This document shows positions 9,591-18,266 of a DNA stretch of 64,000 bases, piece after piece. A program made the position numbers and the translations under genes. The DNA comes from Bacillus sp. EAC (GTDB lineage Bacteria > Bacillota > Bacilli > Bacillales > Bacillaceae_G), in contig NZ_NCSY01000008.1 in NCBI RefSeq assembly GCF_002156875.1, positions 21,001 through 85,000 on the forward strand, read 5' to 3'. Under the pieces are notes generated by a model, which searched no databases, was not told the origin of the DNA, and worked only from the letters and a program-made list of their open reading frames with translations. Numbering within the stretch: the stretch's first letter is position 1; every line of letters starts with the position of its first letter.

Positions 9591-9764
9591 ATTTTTTTTA
9601 ACAGGGTCATCTATCTTAATATCTAAAAGGTTAATGTTTTTAAATATACATTAAAATTACATTTCAATCCTATTAATATTCATTAGTCGACTATATTCGT
9701 ATGCTACAATAATGAAATATAGTAGATACATAGATTAATTGAATAGGAAGAGGCGATGTAAAAG

Positions 9765-11804
9765 TTGAAGAAATTATTTACTTTTTCACTAATTTTAGCA
9801 ATTATTTTTTCTCAGTTCCCGCTAAAATCCCAGGTAAATGCTGAAGGGATAGAACCACTAATTTCAGTCAAATTAGTAAATTACTTAGGTAATAAGAGCG
9901 AAGTAACTGTTAAATCAGCAGAAGTTTATGCAGTAAAAAATTCAAGCATAAAGTTACAAGCCAATACAGAGTATAAAATTAAAGTTGCTGCGAGTAGTGT
10001 TTCACTTTATCTAGGTGATGTTCTACTAGGAACTTATCCAAGTATTGATCTAGTTCCTTTTAATTACAATGTTCCATTAATGATTAATGGTAGAAGTTAT
10101 TTAGGGAATGTTTCATTTAAAAATGAAAATAATTACGTGCGCCCGATTAATACTCTACCAATAGAAGACTATCTTAAAGGTGTAGTTCCAAACGAAATGC
10201 CTGCTTCTTGGAATATTGAAGCATTAAAAGCACAAACAATCTCGGCTAGAACTTATGCAATGAGATATGCTAATACAAATAAAACGATCGACGATACGAT
10301 TAGTTATCAAGTTTATGGTGGTTATACTTGGAATACAAATAGCACTAAAGCTGTAGATGATACGTTTAGTCGAGTACTAAAATACAATAATCAATTAATT
10401 GATGCTGTTTTTTCTGCTAGTAATGGCGGGAAAACGGAGTCAAATGCTAACGCATGGGGAAGCACTGCATTACCTTATTTACCAATTAAAAATGATCCAT
10501 ATGATATTGCTAAAGAATGGAATGTAACACTTCATAAAACGCAAATTGATTTGACAAAATTAGATTTAAAAAATGCCGATTCATGGTGGACTTCTACGAA
10601 CGAAGTGGATCAAGAGATTAGTAGTAATATTAAAACATGGATGAAATCAAATGGTTATTCCGCTAAAGATATTAAAATAGTAAAAATTAATAAGTTGGAT
10701 TTAACGACGCCTACTTCAGGTGGAAGAATGTCAAAAGGGAATCTAACTGTTGATTTTATTGTTAAAGGTGAGTTAGAGGCAGATGGAAGTTTAAAAGTGC
10801 AGCATTTAAACTTAACTGAAGTAGCTTCATCTAAAATTCGAGCTGCTATTGGACTAAGAAAGATTCAAAGTTATTTAGTTACTAATACTAATGCAACGAC
10901 TACTTCCATTTCACTGAAAGGTAAAGGTGATGGGCATGGAGTAGGGTTGAGTCAATATGGTGCTAAAAAAATGGGCGAGTCAGATAAAAATTATCAAGAT
11001 ATCGTCTCATTCTATTATCCTGGTACAACACTTTCTGCACAATATAGTACAAAACAACCTCGTACAGGATATAAAATCTACACACCTAAAGTAAATAGTG
11101 TTAGTAATGTAGATAAACAGTTAACTGGTAAATCTGAACCAGACACAATGATTACATTAGTTGCAAATGGGAAAGTTTTAGCCAATGCAAAAACAGATTC
11201 AAAGGGAGTATTTGTCTTAAACATTCCAATACAAAAGGCTGGTACAAATTTAACTATAACTGCGAGCTTTGAAGGATTTGAAAGTGATCCAACTGTCATC
11301 AAGGTACTTGATAAAATGGCTCCAGTCAAACCTGTGATTAATAATGTAAACAATAATGCTGCCTACGTGACTGGAAAAAGTGAAGCATATTCTACTGTTA
11401 CAGTGAAAATTGGTACTAAGACATATACGACTAAAGCATATTCAACTGGAAGCTTTAAAATAGTAATACCTGTTCAAAAAGCAGGAACACTAATTTCGGT
11501 TACAGCAAAAGATAGTTCAGGTAACATAAGTTCAGTTACTTCAGTAAATGTCGTTCGTGTTGGACCAAATATGCCGACATTAAATGCGGTTTATTCAGCT
11601 TCTACTTTAGTACAAGGAACAGCTGAAAAGTATTTAACAATTCAAGTAAAGATTGGTACGAAACTATATAAAGCTAAAGTGTACAGCACTGGAACTTATA
11701 AGTTAGCAATTCCTAAGCAAAAAGTAGGAACTAAAATTTCGGTAAACGCGATTGATTCAAAAGGAAATACAAGTGCAACAAAAGCGATTACTGTTGTTAA
11801 GTAA
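9765..11804 (+). CDS. Secreted SpoIID/LytB-domain protein with C-terminal Ig-like repeats
   Basis: TTG start at 9765 with GGAAGAGG upstream; the nearby ATG at 9756 runs straight into TAA. The protein is 679 residues. Residues 1-26 are a signal peptide. A SpoIID/LytB domain spans about 120-420, with EDYLKGVVPNEMP, LKAQTISARTYAM and the hallmark GHGVGLSQYGA near residue 390. Three Ig-like repeats follow from about 440, each with a TVKIGTKTY-like core. SpoIID proteins are lytic transglycosylases acting on denuded peptidoglycan; LytB relatives modify amidase activity. The extended tail differs from the roughly 340-residue sporulation SpoIID, so this is a paralogue rather than spoIID itself. Confidence 0.88.
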   Translation: MKKLFTFSLILAIIFSQFPLKSQVNAEGIEPLISVKLVNYLGNKSEVTVKSAEVYAVKNSSIKLQANTEYKIKVAASSVSLYLGDVLLGTYPSIDLVPFNYNVPLMINGRSYLGNVSFKNENNYVRPINTLPIEDYLKGVVPNEMPASWNIEALKAQTISARTYAMRYANTNKTIDDTISYQVYGGYTWNTNSTKAVDDTFSRVLKYNNQLIDAVFSASNGGKTESNANAWGSTALPYLPIKNDPYDIAKEWNVTLHKTQIDLTKLDLKNADSWWTSTNEVDQEISSNIKTWMKSNGYSAKDIKIVKINKLDLTTPTSGGRMSKGNLTVDFIVKGELEADGSLKVQHLNLTEVASSKIRAAIGLRKIQSYLVTNTNATTTSISLKGKGDGHGVGLSQYGAKKMGESDKNYQDIVSFYYPGTTLSAQYSTKQPRTGYKIYTPKVNSVSNVDKQLTGKSEPDTMITLVANGKVLANAKTDSKGVFVLNIPIQKAGTNLTITASFEGFESDPTVIKVLDKMAPVKPVINNVNNNAAYVTGKSEAYSTVTVKIGTKTYTTKAYSTGSFKIVIPVQKAGTLISVTAKDSSGNISSVTSVNVVRVGPNMPTLNAVYSASTLVQGTAEKYLTIQVKIGTKLYKAKVYSTGTYKLAIPKQKVGTKISVNAIDSKGNTSATKAITVVK

Positions 11805-11806
11805 AG

Positions 11807-11852
11807 AAAAAGATGGATCAAGCAGAGGCATTCTGTTTGGTCCATCTTTTTT
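11807..11852 (+). terminator. Terminator after the SpoIID-like gene
   Basis: A long stem begins AAAGATGGATCAAGCAGA, pairs with TCTGTTTGGTCCATCTTT and runs into a T tract. Confidence 0.9.
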
Positions 11853-12005
11853 GAATAGGTGAGTTGAAATGAATCCATTCAGGAAAAATTGACTGAGTAA
11901 TTATTCAGTGTTACGATAAAAATCGTAAATTATTGATCTAATAGGGACCATCATTTTTTTGTATAGATTAATAGATAATATAAACAATAGGAAGGAGTGC
12001 AGGAA

Positions 12006-12851
12006 ATGGTTAAAAATCAAGATACAATAGAACAAATTAGTAGCCTTAAAGCTGACTGTGAGAACTGTTTTGGACTATGCTGTGTCGCTTTGCCATTTAC
12101 AGAATCTGTGGACTTCGCTGTTGATAAAGATGCAGGAAAACCTTGTCATAACCTAAATTCAGATTTCAAATGTGGGGTACATACTAATCTTAGAGAACTA
12201 GGTTTTAAAGGTTGTACAGTATTTGATTGCTTCGGAGCTGGACAAAAAGTATCAAATATTACTTTCAATGAAAACGATTGGCGTAATTCTTCAGATTTAG
12301 CCAATCAAATGTTTGATGTGTTTCCAATTATGAAACAACTTCATGAAATGCTTTGGTATTTAACCGAAGCACTGAGCCTAAAGGAAGCAAGTATAATTCA
12401 TAAAGACCTTAGAGAAATGCTTGATAAAACAGAAAAACTTACACTACTTAATCCAGAATCCATACTTGAGTTAGACGTTCAGACACATCGAACAGAGGTT
12501 AACATATTACTACTACGTACAAGTGAACTTGTTAGGAATGAAGCTCGTCAATATGTGGGGAATTCGAAAAAACGTCAAAAGATTGGACGTGGAATAGATC
12601 TGATGGGGGCTAATCTAAAAGGTGCTGACCTACGAGGGGCAAACTTACGAGGAGCATATTTAATAGCAGCTGATTTAAGAAAAGCTGATCTAAGAATGGC
12701 CGACCTTATTGGTGTTGATTTTAGGGATGCTGATTTAAGTGGAGCAGATCTAACTGGGAGCATATTTCTTACACAAGCGCAGATTAATTCAGCGAAGGGT
12801 GATGACCAAACAAAATTACCTTCAACTTTAACTGCCCCAGCACATTGGTAG
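12006..12851 (+). CDS. Cysteine-cluster plus pentapeptide-repeat protein
   Basis: ATG 12006 has AAGGAG eight bases upstream; the GTG at 11997 overlaps that site and is rejected. The protein is 281 residues and cytoplasmic. Residues 12-75 hold a Cys-rich region ([26 protein letters not shown]) that could bind zinc or an iron-sulphur centre. Residues 90-190 are helical. Residues about 195-255 are a run of A(D/N)LRGA-type pentapeptides predicted to form a right-handed beta-helix. Such repeats in Qnr/MfpA mimic DNA, but this length gives only about two and a half coils, so a gyrase role is not implied. It is monocistronic with its own terminator. Function unknown. Confidence 0.85.
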   Translation: MVKNQDTIEQISSLKADCENCFGLCCVALPFTESVDFAVDKDAGKPCHNLNSDFKCGVHTNLRELGFKGCTVFDCFGAGQKVSNITFNENDWRNSSDLANQMFDVFPIMKQLHEMLWYLTEALSLKEASIIHKDLREMLDKTEKLTLLNPESILELDVQTHRTEVNILLLRTSELVRNEARQYVGNSKKRQKIGRGIDLMGANLKGADLRGANLRGAYLIAADLRKADLRMADLIGVDFRDADLSGADLTGSIFLTQAQINSAKGDDQTKLPSTLTAPAHW

Positions 12852-12868
12852 TATTTTCAGTTAATAAC

Positions 12869-12906
12869 TAAAAGCGATTTTCAAATAATTGAAAATCGCT
12901 TTTTTA
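12869..12906 (+). terminator. Terminator after the pentapeptide-repeat gene
   Basis: The stem AAAAGCGATTTTCA/TTGAAAATCGCTTTT continues into T residues. Confidence 0.9.
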
Positions 12907-12921
12907 TGTTTCCTGTGTTAT

Positions 12922-12977
12922 TTCAAAAAAAGAGCTGTAAAAAAAGTTCTTCGATTATAAAAGAATACTTCTGCTCT
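12922..12977 (-). terminator. Probable terminator of the AraC/GyrI gene
   Basis: On the minus strand AAGAGC pairs with GCTCTT around an imperfect arm and is followed by seven T, directly after the stop. Confidence 0.6.
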
Positions 12978-13849
12978 TATTTTTTCTGAATAGGAATCCA
13001 AATTTCACTTTTAAATGTAGTTGAGGTTATATCTTTACTTTCATTCCATAAAATCTCTGGACCTTTTATTTGTTCATAGTTTGAAGAGGGAAACCATTCG
13101 GAGTAAATACGTCCCCACACATTTTGTAATGTTTCAGGAAATGGGCCAATTGCTTCGAATACAGCCCATGTCGATGCTGGAACTTCAAGTTTCTTCAGAT
13201 TTTTTGGGCATTCTTTTGATGTTGCTACACCTATATAGTGGTCAAGCTCACCTTTTTCCTCCATTCGATTTTCTGAAAAGTTAGTGGAAGCACTAATTAT
13301 TCCGACGGGCTCTACATTCGAGAGTAATTTTAGTTGTTTAATTATTTCTTCGTCTAAACTTTTCCACATAGAAGCAATTTCAGGGTTAACTCCATTAAAA
13401 ATAATAGGAACTCTTTTTTGAATGCCAACTATGCAAAACGACTCTTTTTCTTCAATACGATAGTTCATTTCACAACCTCCTTTAATTGATAACTGGAAGG
13501 TCATCTGTGGATAAACTTTAAGCGTTTGCCCATTACCCCTCGCTTCAGACGGTGTTATACCATGTAAAGCATGAAATGCTCTTGAAAATGAATCAGGTGA
13601 GTTATAACCGTACTTAACTGCAGTATCTATGACCTTAATACTGTTGTTTTTAAGGTCAAATGCAGCTAATGAAAGCCGTCTTCGGCGAATATATTCCGAA
13701 AGTGTAATCCCTGAAAGATAAGAAAACATTCGATTAAAATGATGTTCAGAACAACAAGCTATCCGTGCTACTTCTTTAAGATCAACCTCGTTTGTGAGGT
13801 TATTTTCTATATACTTTAACGCATCGTTCATGTTCTTAAGCAAATCCAC
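12977..13849 (-). CDS. AraC-family regulator with GyrI-like effector domain
   Basis: 290 residues; GTG start at 13849 with a near-perfect AAGGAGGT site. Residues 8-105 form the double helix-turn-helix of AraC/XylS ([18 protein letters not shown] and a second helix pair around [15 protein letters not shown]). Residues 125-288 are a GyrI-like/effector-binding domain ([38 protein letters not shown]), the SOUL/BmrR type of small-molecule pocket. Such proteins activate genes in response to drugs or metabolites. No adjacent target gene is present, and the gene is isolated by terminators on both sides. Confidence 0.9.
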   Translation of the reverse strand: MDLLKNMNDALKYIENNLTNEVDLKEVARIACCSEHHFNRMFSYLSGITLSEYIRRRRLSLAAFDLKNNSIKVIDTAVKYGYNSPDSFSRAFHALHGITPSEARGNGQTLKVYPQMTFQLSIKGGCEMNYRIEEKESFCIVGIQKRVPIIFNGVNPEIASMWKSLDEEIIKQLKLLSNVEPVGIISASTNFSENRMEEKGELDHYIGVATSKECPKNLKKLEVPASTWAVFEAIGPFPETLQNVWGRIYSEWFPSSNYEQIKGPEILWNESKDITSTTFKSEIWIPIQKK

Positions 13850-13934
13850 TTCCTGACCTCCTTTATCAGTAGAATATCAGTTATTGAAAGTATGAGTCCG
13901 ACAATTTCATATCAATTTATGTAGGATTTATTTA

Positions 13935-13963
13935 ACAAGAAGAGGACCATTACTGGTCCTCTT
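13935..13963 (-). terminator. Terminator of the MocR gene
   Basis: The stem AAGAGGACC/GGTCCTCTT lies downstream of the stop of the gene at 14042 on the minus strand. Confidence 0.75.
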
Positions 13964-13978
13964 TTCGTAACCTCTTTC

Positions 13979-14041
13979 CTAAAAGATTGGTGTTTTTAAA
14001 AGGTTCTTAATAGCAACAGAGTTTACGAAAACAGTATTTCG
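13979..14041. repeat. Solo outer arms of the dispersed repeat family (inner part absent)
   Basis: AAAAGATTGGTGTTTTTAAA followed by AATAGCAACAG...TTTACGAAAACAG matches the sequences that flank the full copy at 28.7-28.95 kb (AAAAGATTGTTGATTTTAGG on the left, AATAGCAACAATATATACG on the right), but with the 127-bp core missing. It reads like an unoccupied or excised form. Confidence 0.55.
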
Positions 14042-15475
14042 TTAAAATGAATTAATTATTTTGCAAAGCTTTTCTAAGCCAATTGATAAATCATTTTCAC
14101 TTACTAAAGAGTAACTAATTCGAAATGATTGGGCACTTGTTTCCTTATTATAGCAAGCAATTCCCGGTAAGAAGGCAATATCCTCTTTATTAGCCTTTTC
14201 TAATAACTCAAAAATATCAAGCTGAGTTTCATGAACAGTTAGCCATAAATTAAATCCCCCTTCAGGAATGTGGAATGTAAGCTTATTTGTAAGATTTGAA
14301 AGAATGTTAACACTTGTATCCCGTCGGAGTTGTAATGCAATTCGTAGCTTTTCAACATGGCTTCTCATTCGGTCAGTACGCAAAAAAGGTAGTATTGCTT
14401 TTTGAGTTAGTAGGGGGCTACCCACATCCATCGAAGCTTTTACAGCGTGTAACCATTCAAATACTGGACCGTTAGCTAGCATAGCAGCAATTCGAATTCC
14501 TGGTGCCAGTGTTTTACTAAATCCTTTAATATAAATAACATGATCTGTTTTATCATAATATTTAATTGGTACTTGATTTATTGCCTTATCAAAGTAAATA
14601 TCACTAAAGGAATCATCTTCTAAAATAAAGAAGTTATTTTGTTTTGCTAATTCAATTAGTTCCATTTTTCGATCATTGCTCATTGAGATACCAGTAGGGT
14701 TTTGAAAGGAAGGATTGACATAAAGTAATTTTGGATTGTACTTTTGACAAACTTCTTCAATTAAATCCGAGCGAATTCCTTCAAAGTCCATCTCAACTGG
14801 AATGATATGAATCCCTTTATTTATAAAAATATCAAGTGCTCCTCCATAACATGGGCTTTCAACAATGATAGAATCACCTGGTTTTAATACTGCCTGAGCT
14901 ACTAGATCAATTCCTTGTTGAACTCCGCTCGTTATTAATAGATTGTCTGCATCTGATTTAATCTGTTGAAACTCTAATAAATGCTTTGAGATTTCAATGC
15001 GTAATTCTCTATCCCCTTGAACAGGTCCATAAGTGGTAAGAATAGAAGCATCTTTATTTAATAATTTTTGCATTTCTTCTGCCAAAAATTTATTTGGGAG
15101 AAGGCGCGGATAAACTACTGCTTTTGAAAAATCATATTTTACAGGTTCTCTATTCATTAAGTATTGTGAGCGAACTACATTGATACCTAAAGATTGTTGC
15201 CAACTAGAGCTTTGTTCAATTGGTACGACTTTGGATACCTTTTTATTAATGAATACCCCCTTACCTTGTATTACAGTGGCATATCCATTTACTTCTAGCC
15301 ATTTATAAGCCTTTCTAATTGTTAATACGCTGATTGCTAATTCTTCCGCTAGTAGCCGCAAAGAAGGTAATTTCTCATTATGATTTAGTAAACCACTATG
15401 AATCCGTTGAACAATTTGATTACATATTTGTAAATAAAAAGGGACTATGGATTTCTTATGGATATGAATTTTCAT
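14042..15475 (-). CDS. MocR-type (GntR HTH plus aminotransferase fold) transcriptional regulator
   Basis: 477 residues from ATG 15475. Residues 1-75 are a GntR winged helix (YLQICNQIVQRIHSG, LAISVLTIRKAYKWLE). Residues about 110-475 are a fold-type-I aminotransferase with the PLP-binding lysine in GFSKTLAPGIR and ESPCYGGALDIF, VNPSFQNPTG and LEDDSFSD nearby. MocR proteins use PLP or its adducts to regulate genes for PLP, GABA, taurine or amino-acid export. The gene diverges from an EamA exporter across 140 bases carrying a 12-bp direct repeat at 20-bp period, so it very probably controls that exporter. Confidence 0.92.
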   Translation of the reverse strand: MKIHIHKKSIVPFYLQICNQIVQRIHSGLLNHNEKLPSLRLLAEELAISVLTIRKAYKWLEVNGYATVIQGKGVFINKKVSKVVPIEQSSSWQQSLGINVVRSQYLMNREPVKYDFSKAVVYPRLLPNKFLAEEMQKLLNKDASILTTYGPVQGDRELRIEISKHLLEFQQIKSDADNLLITSGVQQGIDLVAQAVLKPGDSIIVESPCYGGALDIFINKGIHIIPVEMDFEGIRSDLIEEVCQKYNPKLLYVNPSFQNPTGISMSNDRKMELIELAKQNNFFILEDDSFSDIYFDKAINQVPIKYYDKTDHVIYIKGFSKTLAPGIRIAAMLANGPVFEWLHAVKASMDVGSPLLTQKAILPFLRTDRMRSHVEKLRIALQLRRDTSVNILSNLTNKLTFHIPEGGFNLWLTVHETQLDIFELLEKANKEDIAFLPGIACYNKETSAQSFRISYSLVSENDLSIGLEKLCKIINSF

Positions 15476-15545
15476 TTAATCCGCCTTATTAGTTTTTGAT
15501 TATACGTTAGAAAATAATAGGTAAATAGTCAATAAAAAAAATCTA

Positions 15546-15592
15546 ACTGTTATACACGCAATTGTACTGTTATACACTGTATTTAATATAAT
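15546..15592. promoter_or_regulatory. Direct-repeat operator and promoter in the MocR/EamA divergent region
   Basis: ACTGTTATACAC occurs exactly at 15546-15557 and again at 15566-15577, a 20-bp period (two helical turns). TATAAT at 15587-15592 could be the -10 of the exporter gene, with TTGTAC at 15562-15567 as a rather distant -35 (19-base spacer), so the second repeat lies within the promoter. Head-to-tail repeats with this geometry are the known binding mode of MocR/PdxR dimers. Confidence 0.7.
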
Positions 15593-15615
15593 ACGTTTAT
15601 CAAAGGGGTGATGAA

Positions 15616-16545
15616 ATGGTCATTATTAATTATATTTTTGTTTGTATTATTTTTGGAACGACATTTCTTGCAATTAAATTTGGAATTGAATCTGGAGTAT
15701 CTCCGTTATTTTCAGCTGGAATTCGATTTACAATCGCAGGAATAATCGTTATTTTATTTTTTCTTCTTAAAGGGAAGAAAATCAGATCATTTATATTCTC
15801 AAAAAGACTTATGTTTATGGGGTTTTGCCTAACGTTTATGACATTTTCATCATTATACTGGGCAGAACAGTACATTACTTCGGGCTTGGCTGCAGTTTTA
15901 TCAGCTACAGGGCCGATGATGATTGTATTAATCCAATTAAGTCGTAAGCAAAAAAGAATCGAACGGAAGCAGTTAATTGCCCTTATAATGGCATTTACAG
16001 GTGTTATTTGCGTTTGTTTACCCGGTATGAGCCAGCACGTATCAAATTTATGGATCATAGCATGTATTGCTGTTTTAATAAGTGAAATATTTTATGCCAT
16101 TGGATCCATCAATTCGAAAGAAATATTAACCGATTATGAAAAAGTATCGCCTTTCCTAATAAATGCAGTTCAAATGTTATATGGAGGAATCTTACTTTTA
16201 TTATTTTCACTTTTAGTTGAAAAACCAAATTTAAGTAGTTTAACTACTTGGGATGCACAGTGGCCAATATTATATTTAGTATTTATTGGATCAATTGGAG
16301 GACATGGACTTTATAGTTGGTTAATATCTAAAACAAATCCTGTATTCCCATCAACATGGTTATACGTTTCACCTTTAATCGCAAGTGTACTAGGCTATTT
16401 TGTATTAGATGAACCAATAAAGGCTATTATGGCCTTTGGAGGAATTCTTATATTAACTGGCGTATTCATAGCTAACTGGTCGACATTTAATAGCTATAGA
16501 AAGCAAGGGAGTCTTCTAAAGAAAGAAATAAAATTATCGGAATAG
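15616..16545 (+). CDS. EamA/DMT-superfamily membrane exporter
   Basis: 309 residues, AAGGGGTG before ATG 15616. Ten hydrophobic segments arranged as two EamA repeats are visible, with GTTFLAIKFGIE in helix 1, YWAEQYITSGLAAVLSATGP in repeat 1 and the corresponding WLYVSPLIASVLGYFVLDEP in repeat 2. These motifs are typical of drug/metabolite transporters that export amino acids, purines or other small metabolites (YdcZ/RhaT/PecM type). Its divergent MocR regulator suggests an amino-acid- or vitamin-B6-related effector. A terminator follows. Confidence 0.9.
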   Translation: MVIINYIFVCIIFGTTFLAIKFGIESGVSPLFSAGIRFTIAGIIVILFFLLKGKKIRSFIFSKRLMFMGFCLTFMTFSSLYWAEQYITSGLAAVLSATGPMMIVLIQLSRKQKRIERKQLIALIMAFTGVICVCLPGMSQHVSNLWIIACIAVLISEIFYAIGSINSKEILTDYEKVSPFLINAVQMLYGGILLLLFSLLVEKPNLSSLTTWDAQWPILYLVFIGSIGGHGLYSWLISKTNPVFPSTWLYVSPLIASVLGYFVLDEPIKAIMAFGGILILTGVFIANWSTFNSYRKQGSLLKKEIKLSE

Positions 16546-16559
16546 TAGTTAACTATATA

Positions 16560-16598
16560 AAAAAAGGGAAATCTATCAACTAGATTCCTTTTTTTTAT
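16560..16598 (+). terminator. Terminator after the EamA gene
   Basis: The stem AAAGGGAAATCTA/TAGATTCCTTTTT, with one bulge, ends in eight T. Confidence 0.75.
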
Positions 16599-16693
16599 GT
16601 ATTCATATAGTAATAATACTTATTAAACTAGGCGCATTACTAAAAGATTATTCCTTTATAAAAAGGTTAGTTAAATCAAACTGATATGAAAGA

Positions 16694-16783
16694 GATTAGT
16701 TGGAGTGTAAGATGCGAGGCTCCCGATAGGGTGGCGGAACAGGTGAGACTGCATAGGTACGATTGCACCGTGGTTTGAAAAAA
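16694..16783 (+). repeat. Dispersed repeat copy R2, right half lost
   Basis: GATTAGTTGGAGTG, GCGAGGCTCCCGATAGG and AACAGGTGAGACTGCA follow the left half of the family consensus, but no GAGCATCCTGGAG right half follows. Upstream, AAAAGATTATTCC resembles the outer left arm. Confidence 0.6.
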
Positions 16784-17026
16784 GCTTTAAAATGAAACTA
16801 AAAATTACTATTTAAATGAAAATTTCTTTTTATGCACATAATATACTTTACTGAATTACTGTGCTCTTATAAAATAAATGAGTTATAGATGAAACATTAA
16901 TATTTCAGTTAATAAAAAATTCTTTAATTGTTAAATAGTAACTCTAGTTAAGAAAATAGGAGGGGTGCTGCTTTACGAACTAGATTTGCTAGTGATAAAA
17001 AATAAACAAAAGGTAAAGCAACAATA
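16784..17026 (+). promoter_or_regulatory. Leader of the AlgX-like gene with a detached Shine-Dalgarno
   Basis: No gene is visible. AGGAGGGG at 16958-16965 is the best ribosome site in the interval but lies about 60 bases before the ATG at 17027. A frame from GTG 16965 (20 codons) ends at TAA 17025-17027, overlapping that ATG. The start would sit on top of the ribosome site, so an upstream peptide is only a weak possibility. The gene's own site (AAAGG near 17009) is poor. Confidence 0.35.
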
Positions 17027-18235
17027 ATGAAGAATTCTAAAGTGAATTTTAGTAATATAATAATTTCGTTATTCTTTTTTGGGATACTATTTGGAAGTTT
17101 ATTTTTAACAATGGTCTTACCAGATCGAAAAGTATCGGTAATCGAAAATAGAAGTTTAGCAACTAAACCAGTGCTGACAGCGGATGAATTTAAGAGTGGC
17201 GAGTATTTTAAAAAATATGAAACTTATCACAGTGATCAATATCCTTTAAGAAATAAAATGCTAGAGATAAATGGAACCTTTAAATATAAAGTGATTGATC
17301 AAAAAATTGCCGAAATTGGCCCGAAAAAATATTATCGTTCAAATAGTGGATTTATCATACAACAAAATTATAAACAAAATCCTACTACTTTAATTAATGA
17401 ATTAAAAGGTTTTACAAAAGAAGTTACAAATGCAGGTATACCGGTGTTTTATAGTATTATTCCGCATAAGTCTGTATTCTTTGAAACAGAATTACCTACA
17501 TATCTTCCAAGCTATGGAAAAGAAAGCGTCAAAGCATTAAAAACAGGTTTAAAGACAGTTCCCGCGCTTCACTTAATTGATATTGATAAGGAGCTTCGTA
17601 AACAGCCGAAAGAAAATATTTATTTTAAAACAGATCATCATTGGAATATGAATGGTGCGTTTATTGGGTATCAAAAAATCATTTCAGAAGTAAACAAAGA
17701 GATTCCAGAGATAGGACAACCTATTCCAAAGAAAACTTATAATTTTCAAAAGAAGGGTCTAGATTTTAACGGTTCATATGCACGTTCTACAACATTATCT
17801 TTTGTGACAGATTCGGATAAAATGATCGTTCCGACAAATGATATTATCTCTACAACTGTAAAAGCGTGTATTGATAAAGACAATAAATGTGATGATCCAG
17901 TATTTTTTCCTGAGAAGTTGACAGAGTTTAATCCGTATACAGATCGATATGTATTCTTTGGGTTAAATCAGGCATTGATTCGTTACAAAAATTCGAAACC
18001 GATCTCTCAAAAGAAAGCAGTAGTTATTAAAGATTCATATGCTAAACCTATTATTCCGTTATTAACAAAACATTTTAAAGAAGTAGATGTAATTGATACA
18101 CGATATTTCGGAGTAGATTCGAGATTTAAAAATAGTTCAGCAGTTCAATTTATTAAATCTGAGAAGCCTGATGTTGTAATCTTTGTAACGAATACGACAG
18201 CGGTAGAAAAAAATATTACAGAGTACTTACAATAG
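17027..18235 (+). CDS. AlgX/AlgJ-like DHHW-family protein (polysaccharide O-acetylation partner)
   Basis: 402 residues. One N-terminal membrane anchor (about 7-30) is followed by an extracytoplasmic SGNH-like domain. The diagnostic FKTDHHWNMNGAF lies near residue 200, and later KDSYAKP carries the expected Ser-containing block. Proteins of this type (AlgX, AlgJ, DHHW family PF14286) receive acetyl groups exported by an MBOAT partner and transfer them to extracellular glycans. That partner lies 31 bases downstream, so the pair forms an acetylation module. No glycan synthase is adjacent, so the acceptor (cell-wall polymer or exopolysaccharide) is unknown. Confidence 0.88.
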   Translation: MKNSKVNFSNIIISLFFFGILFGSLFLTMVLPDRKVSVIENRSLATKPVLTADEFKSGEYFKKYETYHSDQYPLRNKMLEINGTFKYKVIDQKIAEIGPKKYYRSNSGFIIQQNYKQNPTTLINELKGFTKEVTNAGIPVFYSIIPHKSVFFETELPTYLPSYGKESVKALKTGLKTVPALHLIDIDKELRKQPKENIYFKTDHHWNMNGAFIGYQKIISEVNKEIPEIGQPIPKKTYNFQKKGLDFNGSYARSTTLSFVTDSDKMIVPTNDIISTTVKACIDKDNKCDDPVFFPEKLTEFNPYTDRYVFFGLNQALIRYKNSKPISQKKAVVIKDSYAKPIIPLLTKHFKEVDVIDTRYFGVDSRFKNSSAVQFIKSEKPDVVIFVTNTTAVEKNITEYLQ

Positions 18236-18266
18236 ATGATTCTGTTTTGGAAAGGATTAAAAGGGA

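Noticed and set aside
12575..12763. Minus-strand Ser/Pro/Ala-rich frame opposite the pentapeptide region
   Set aside because: Mirror of the 15-bp coding periodicity of the pentapeptide repeats.
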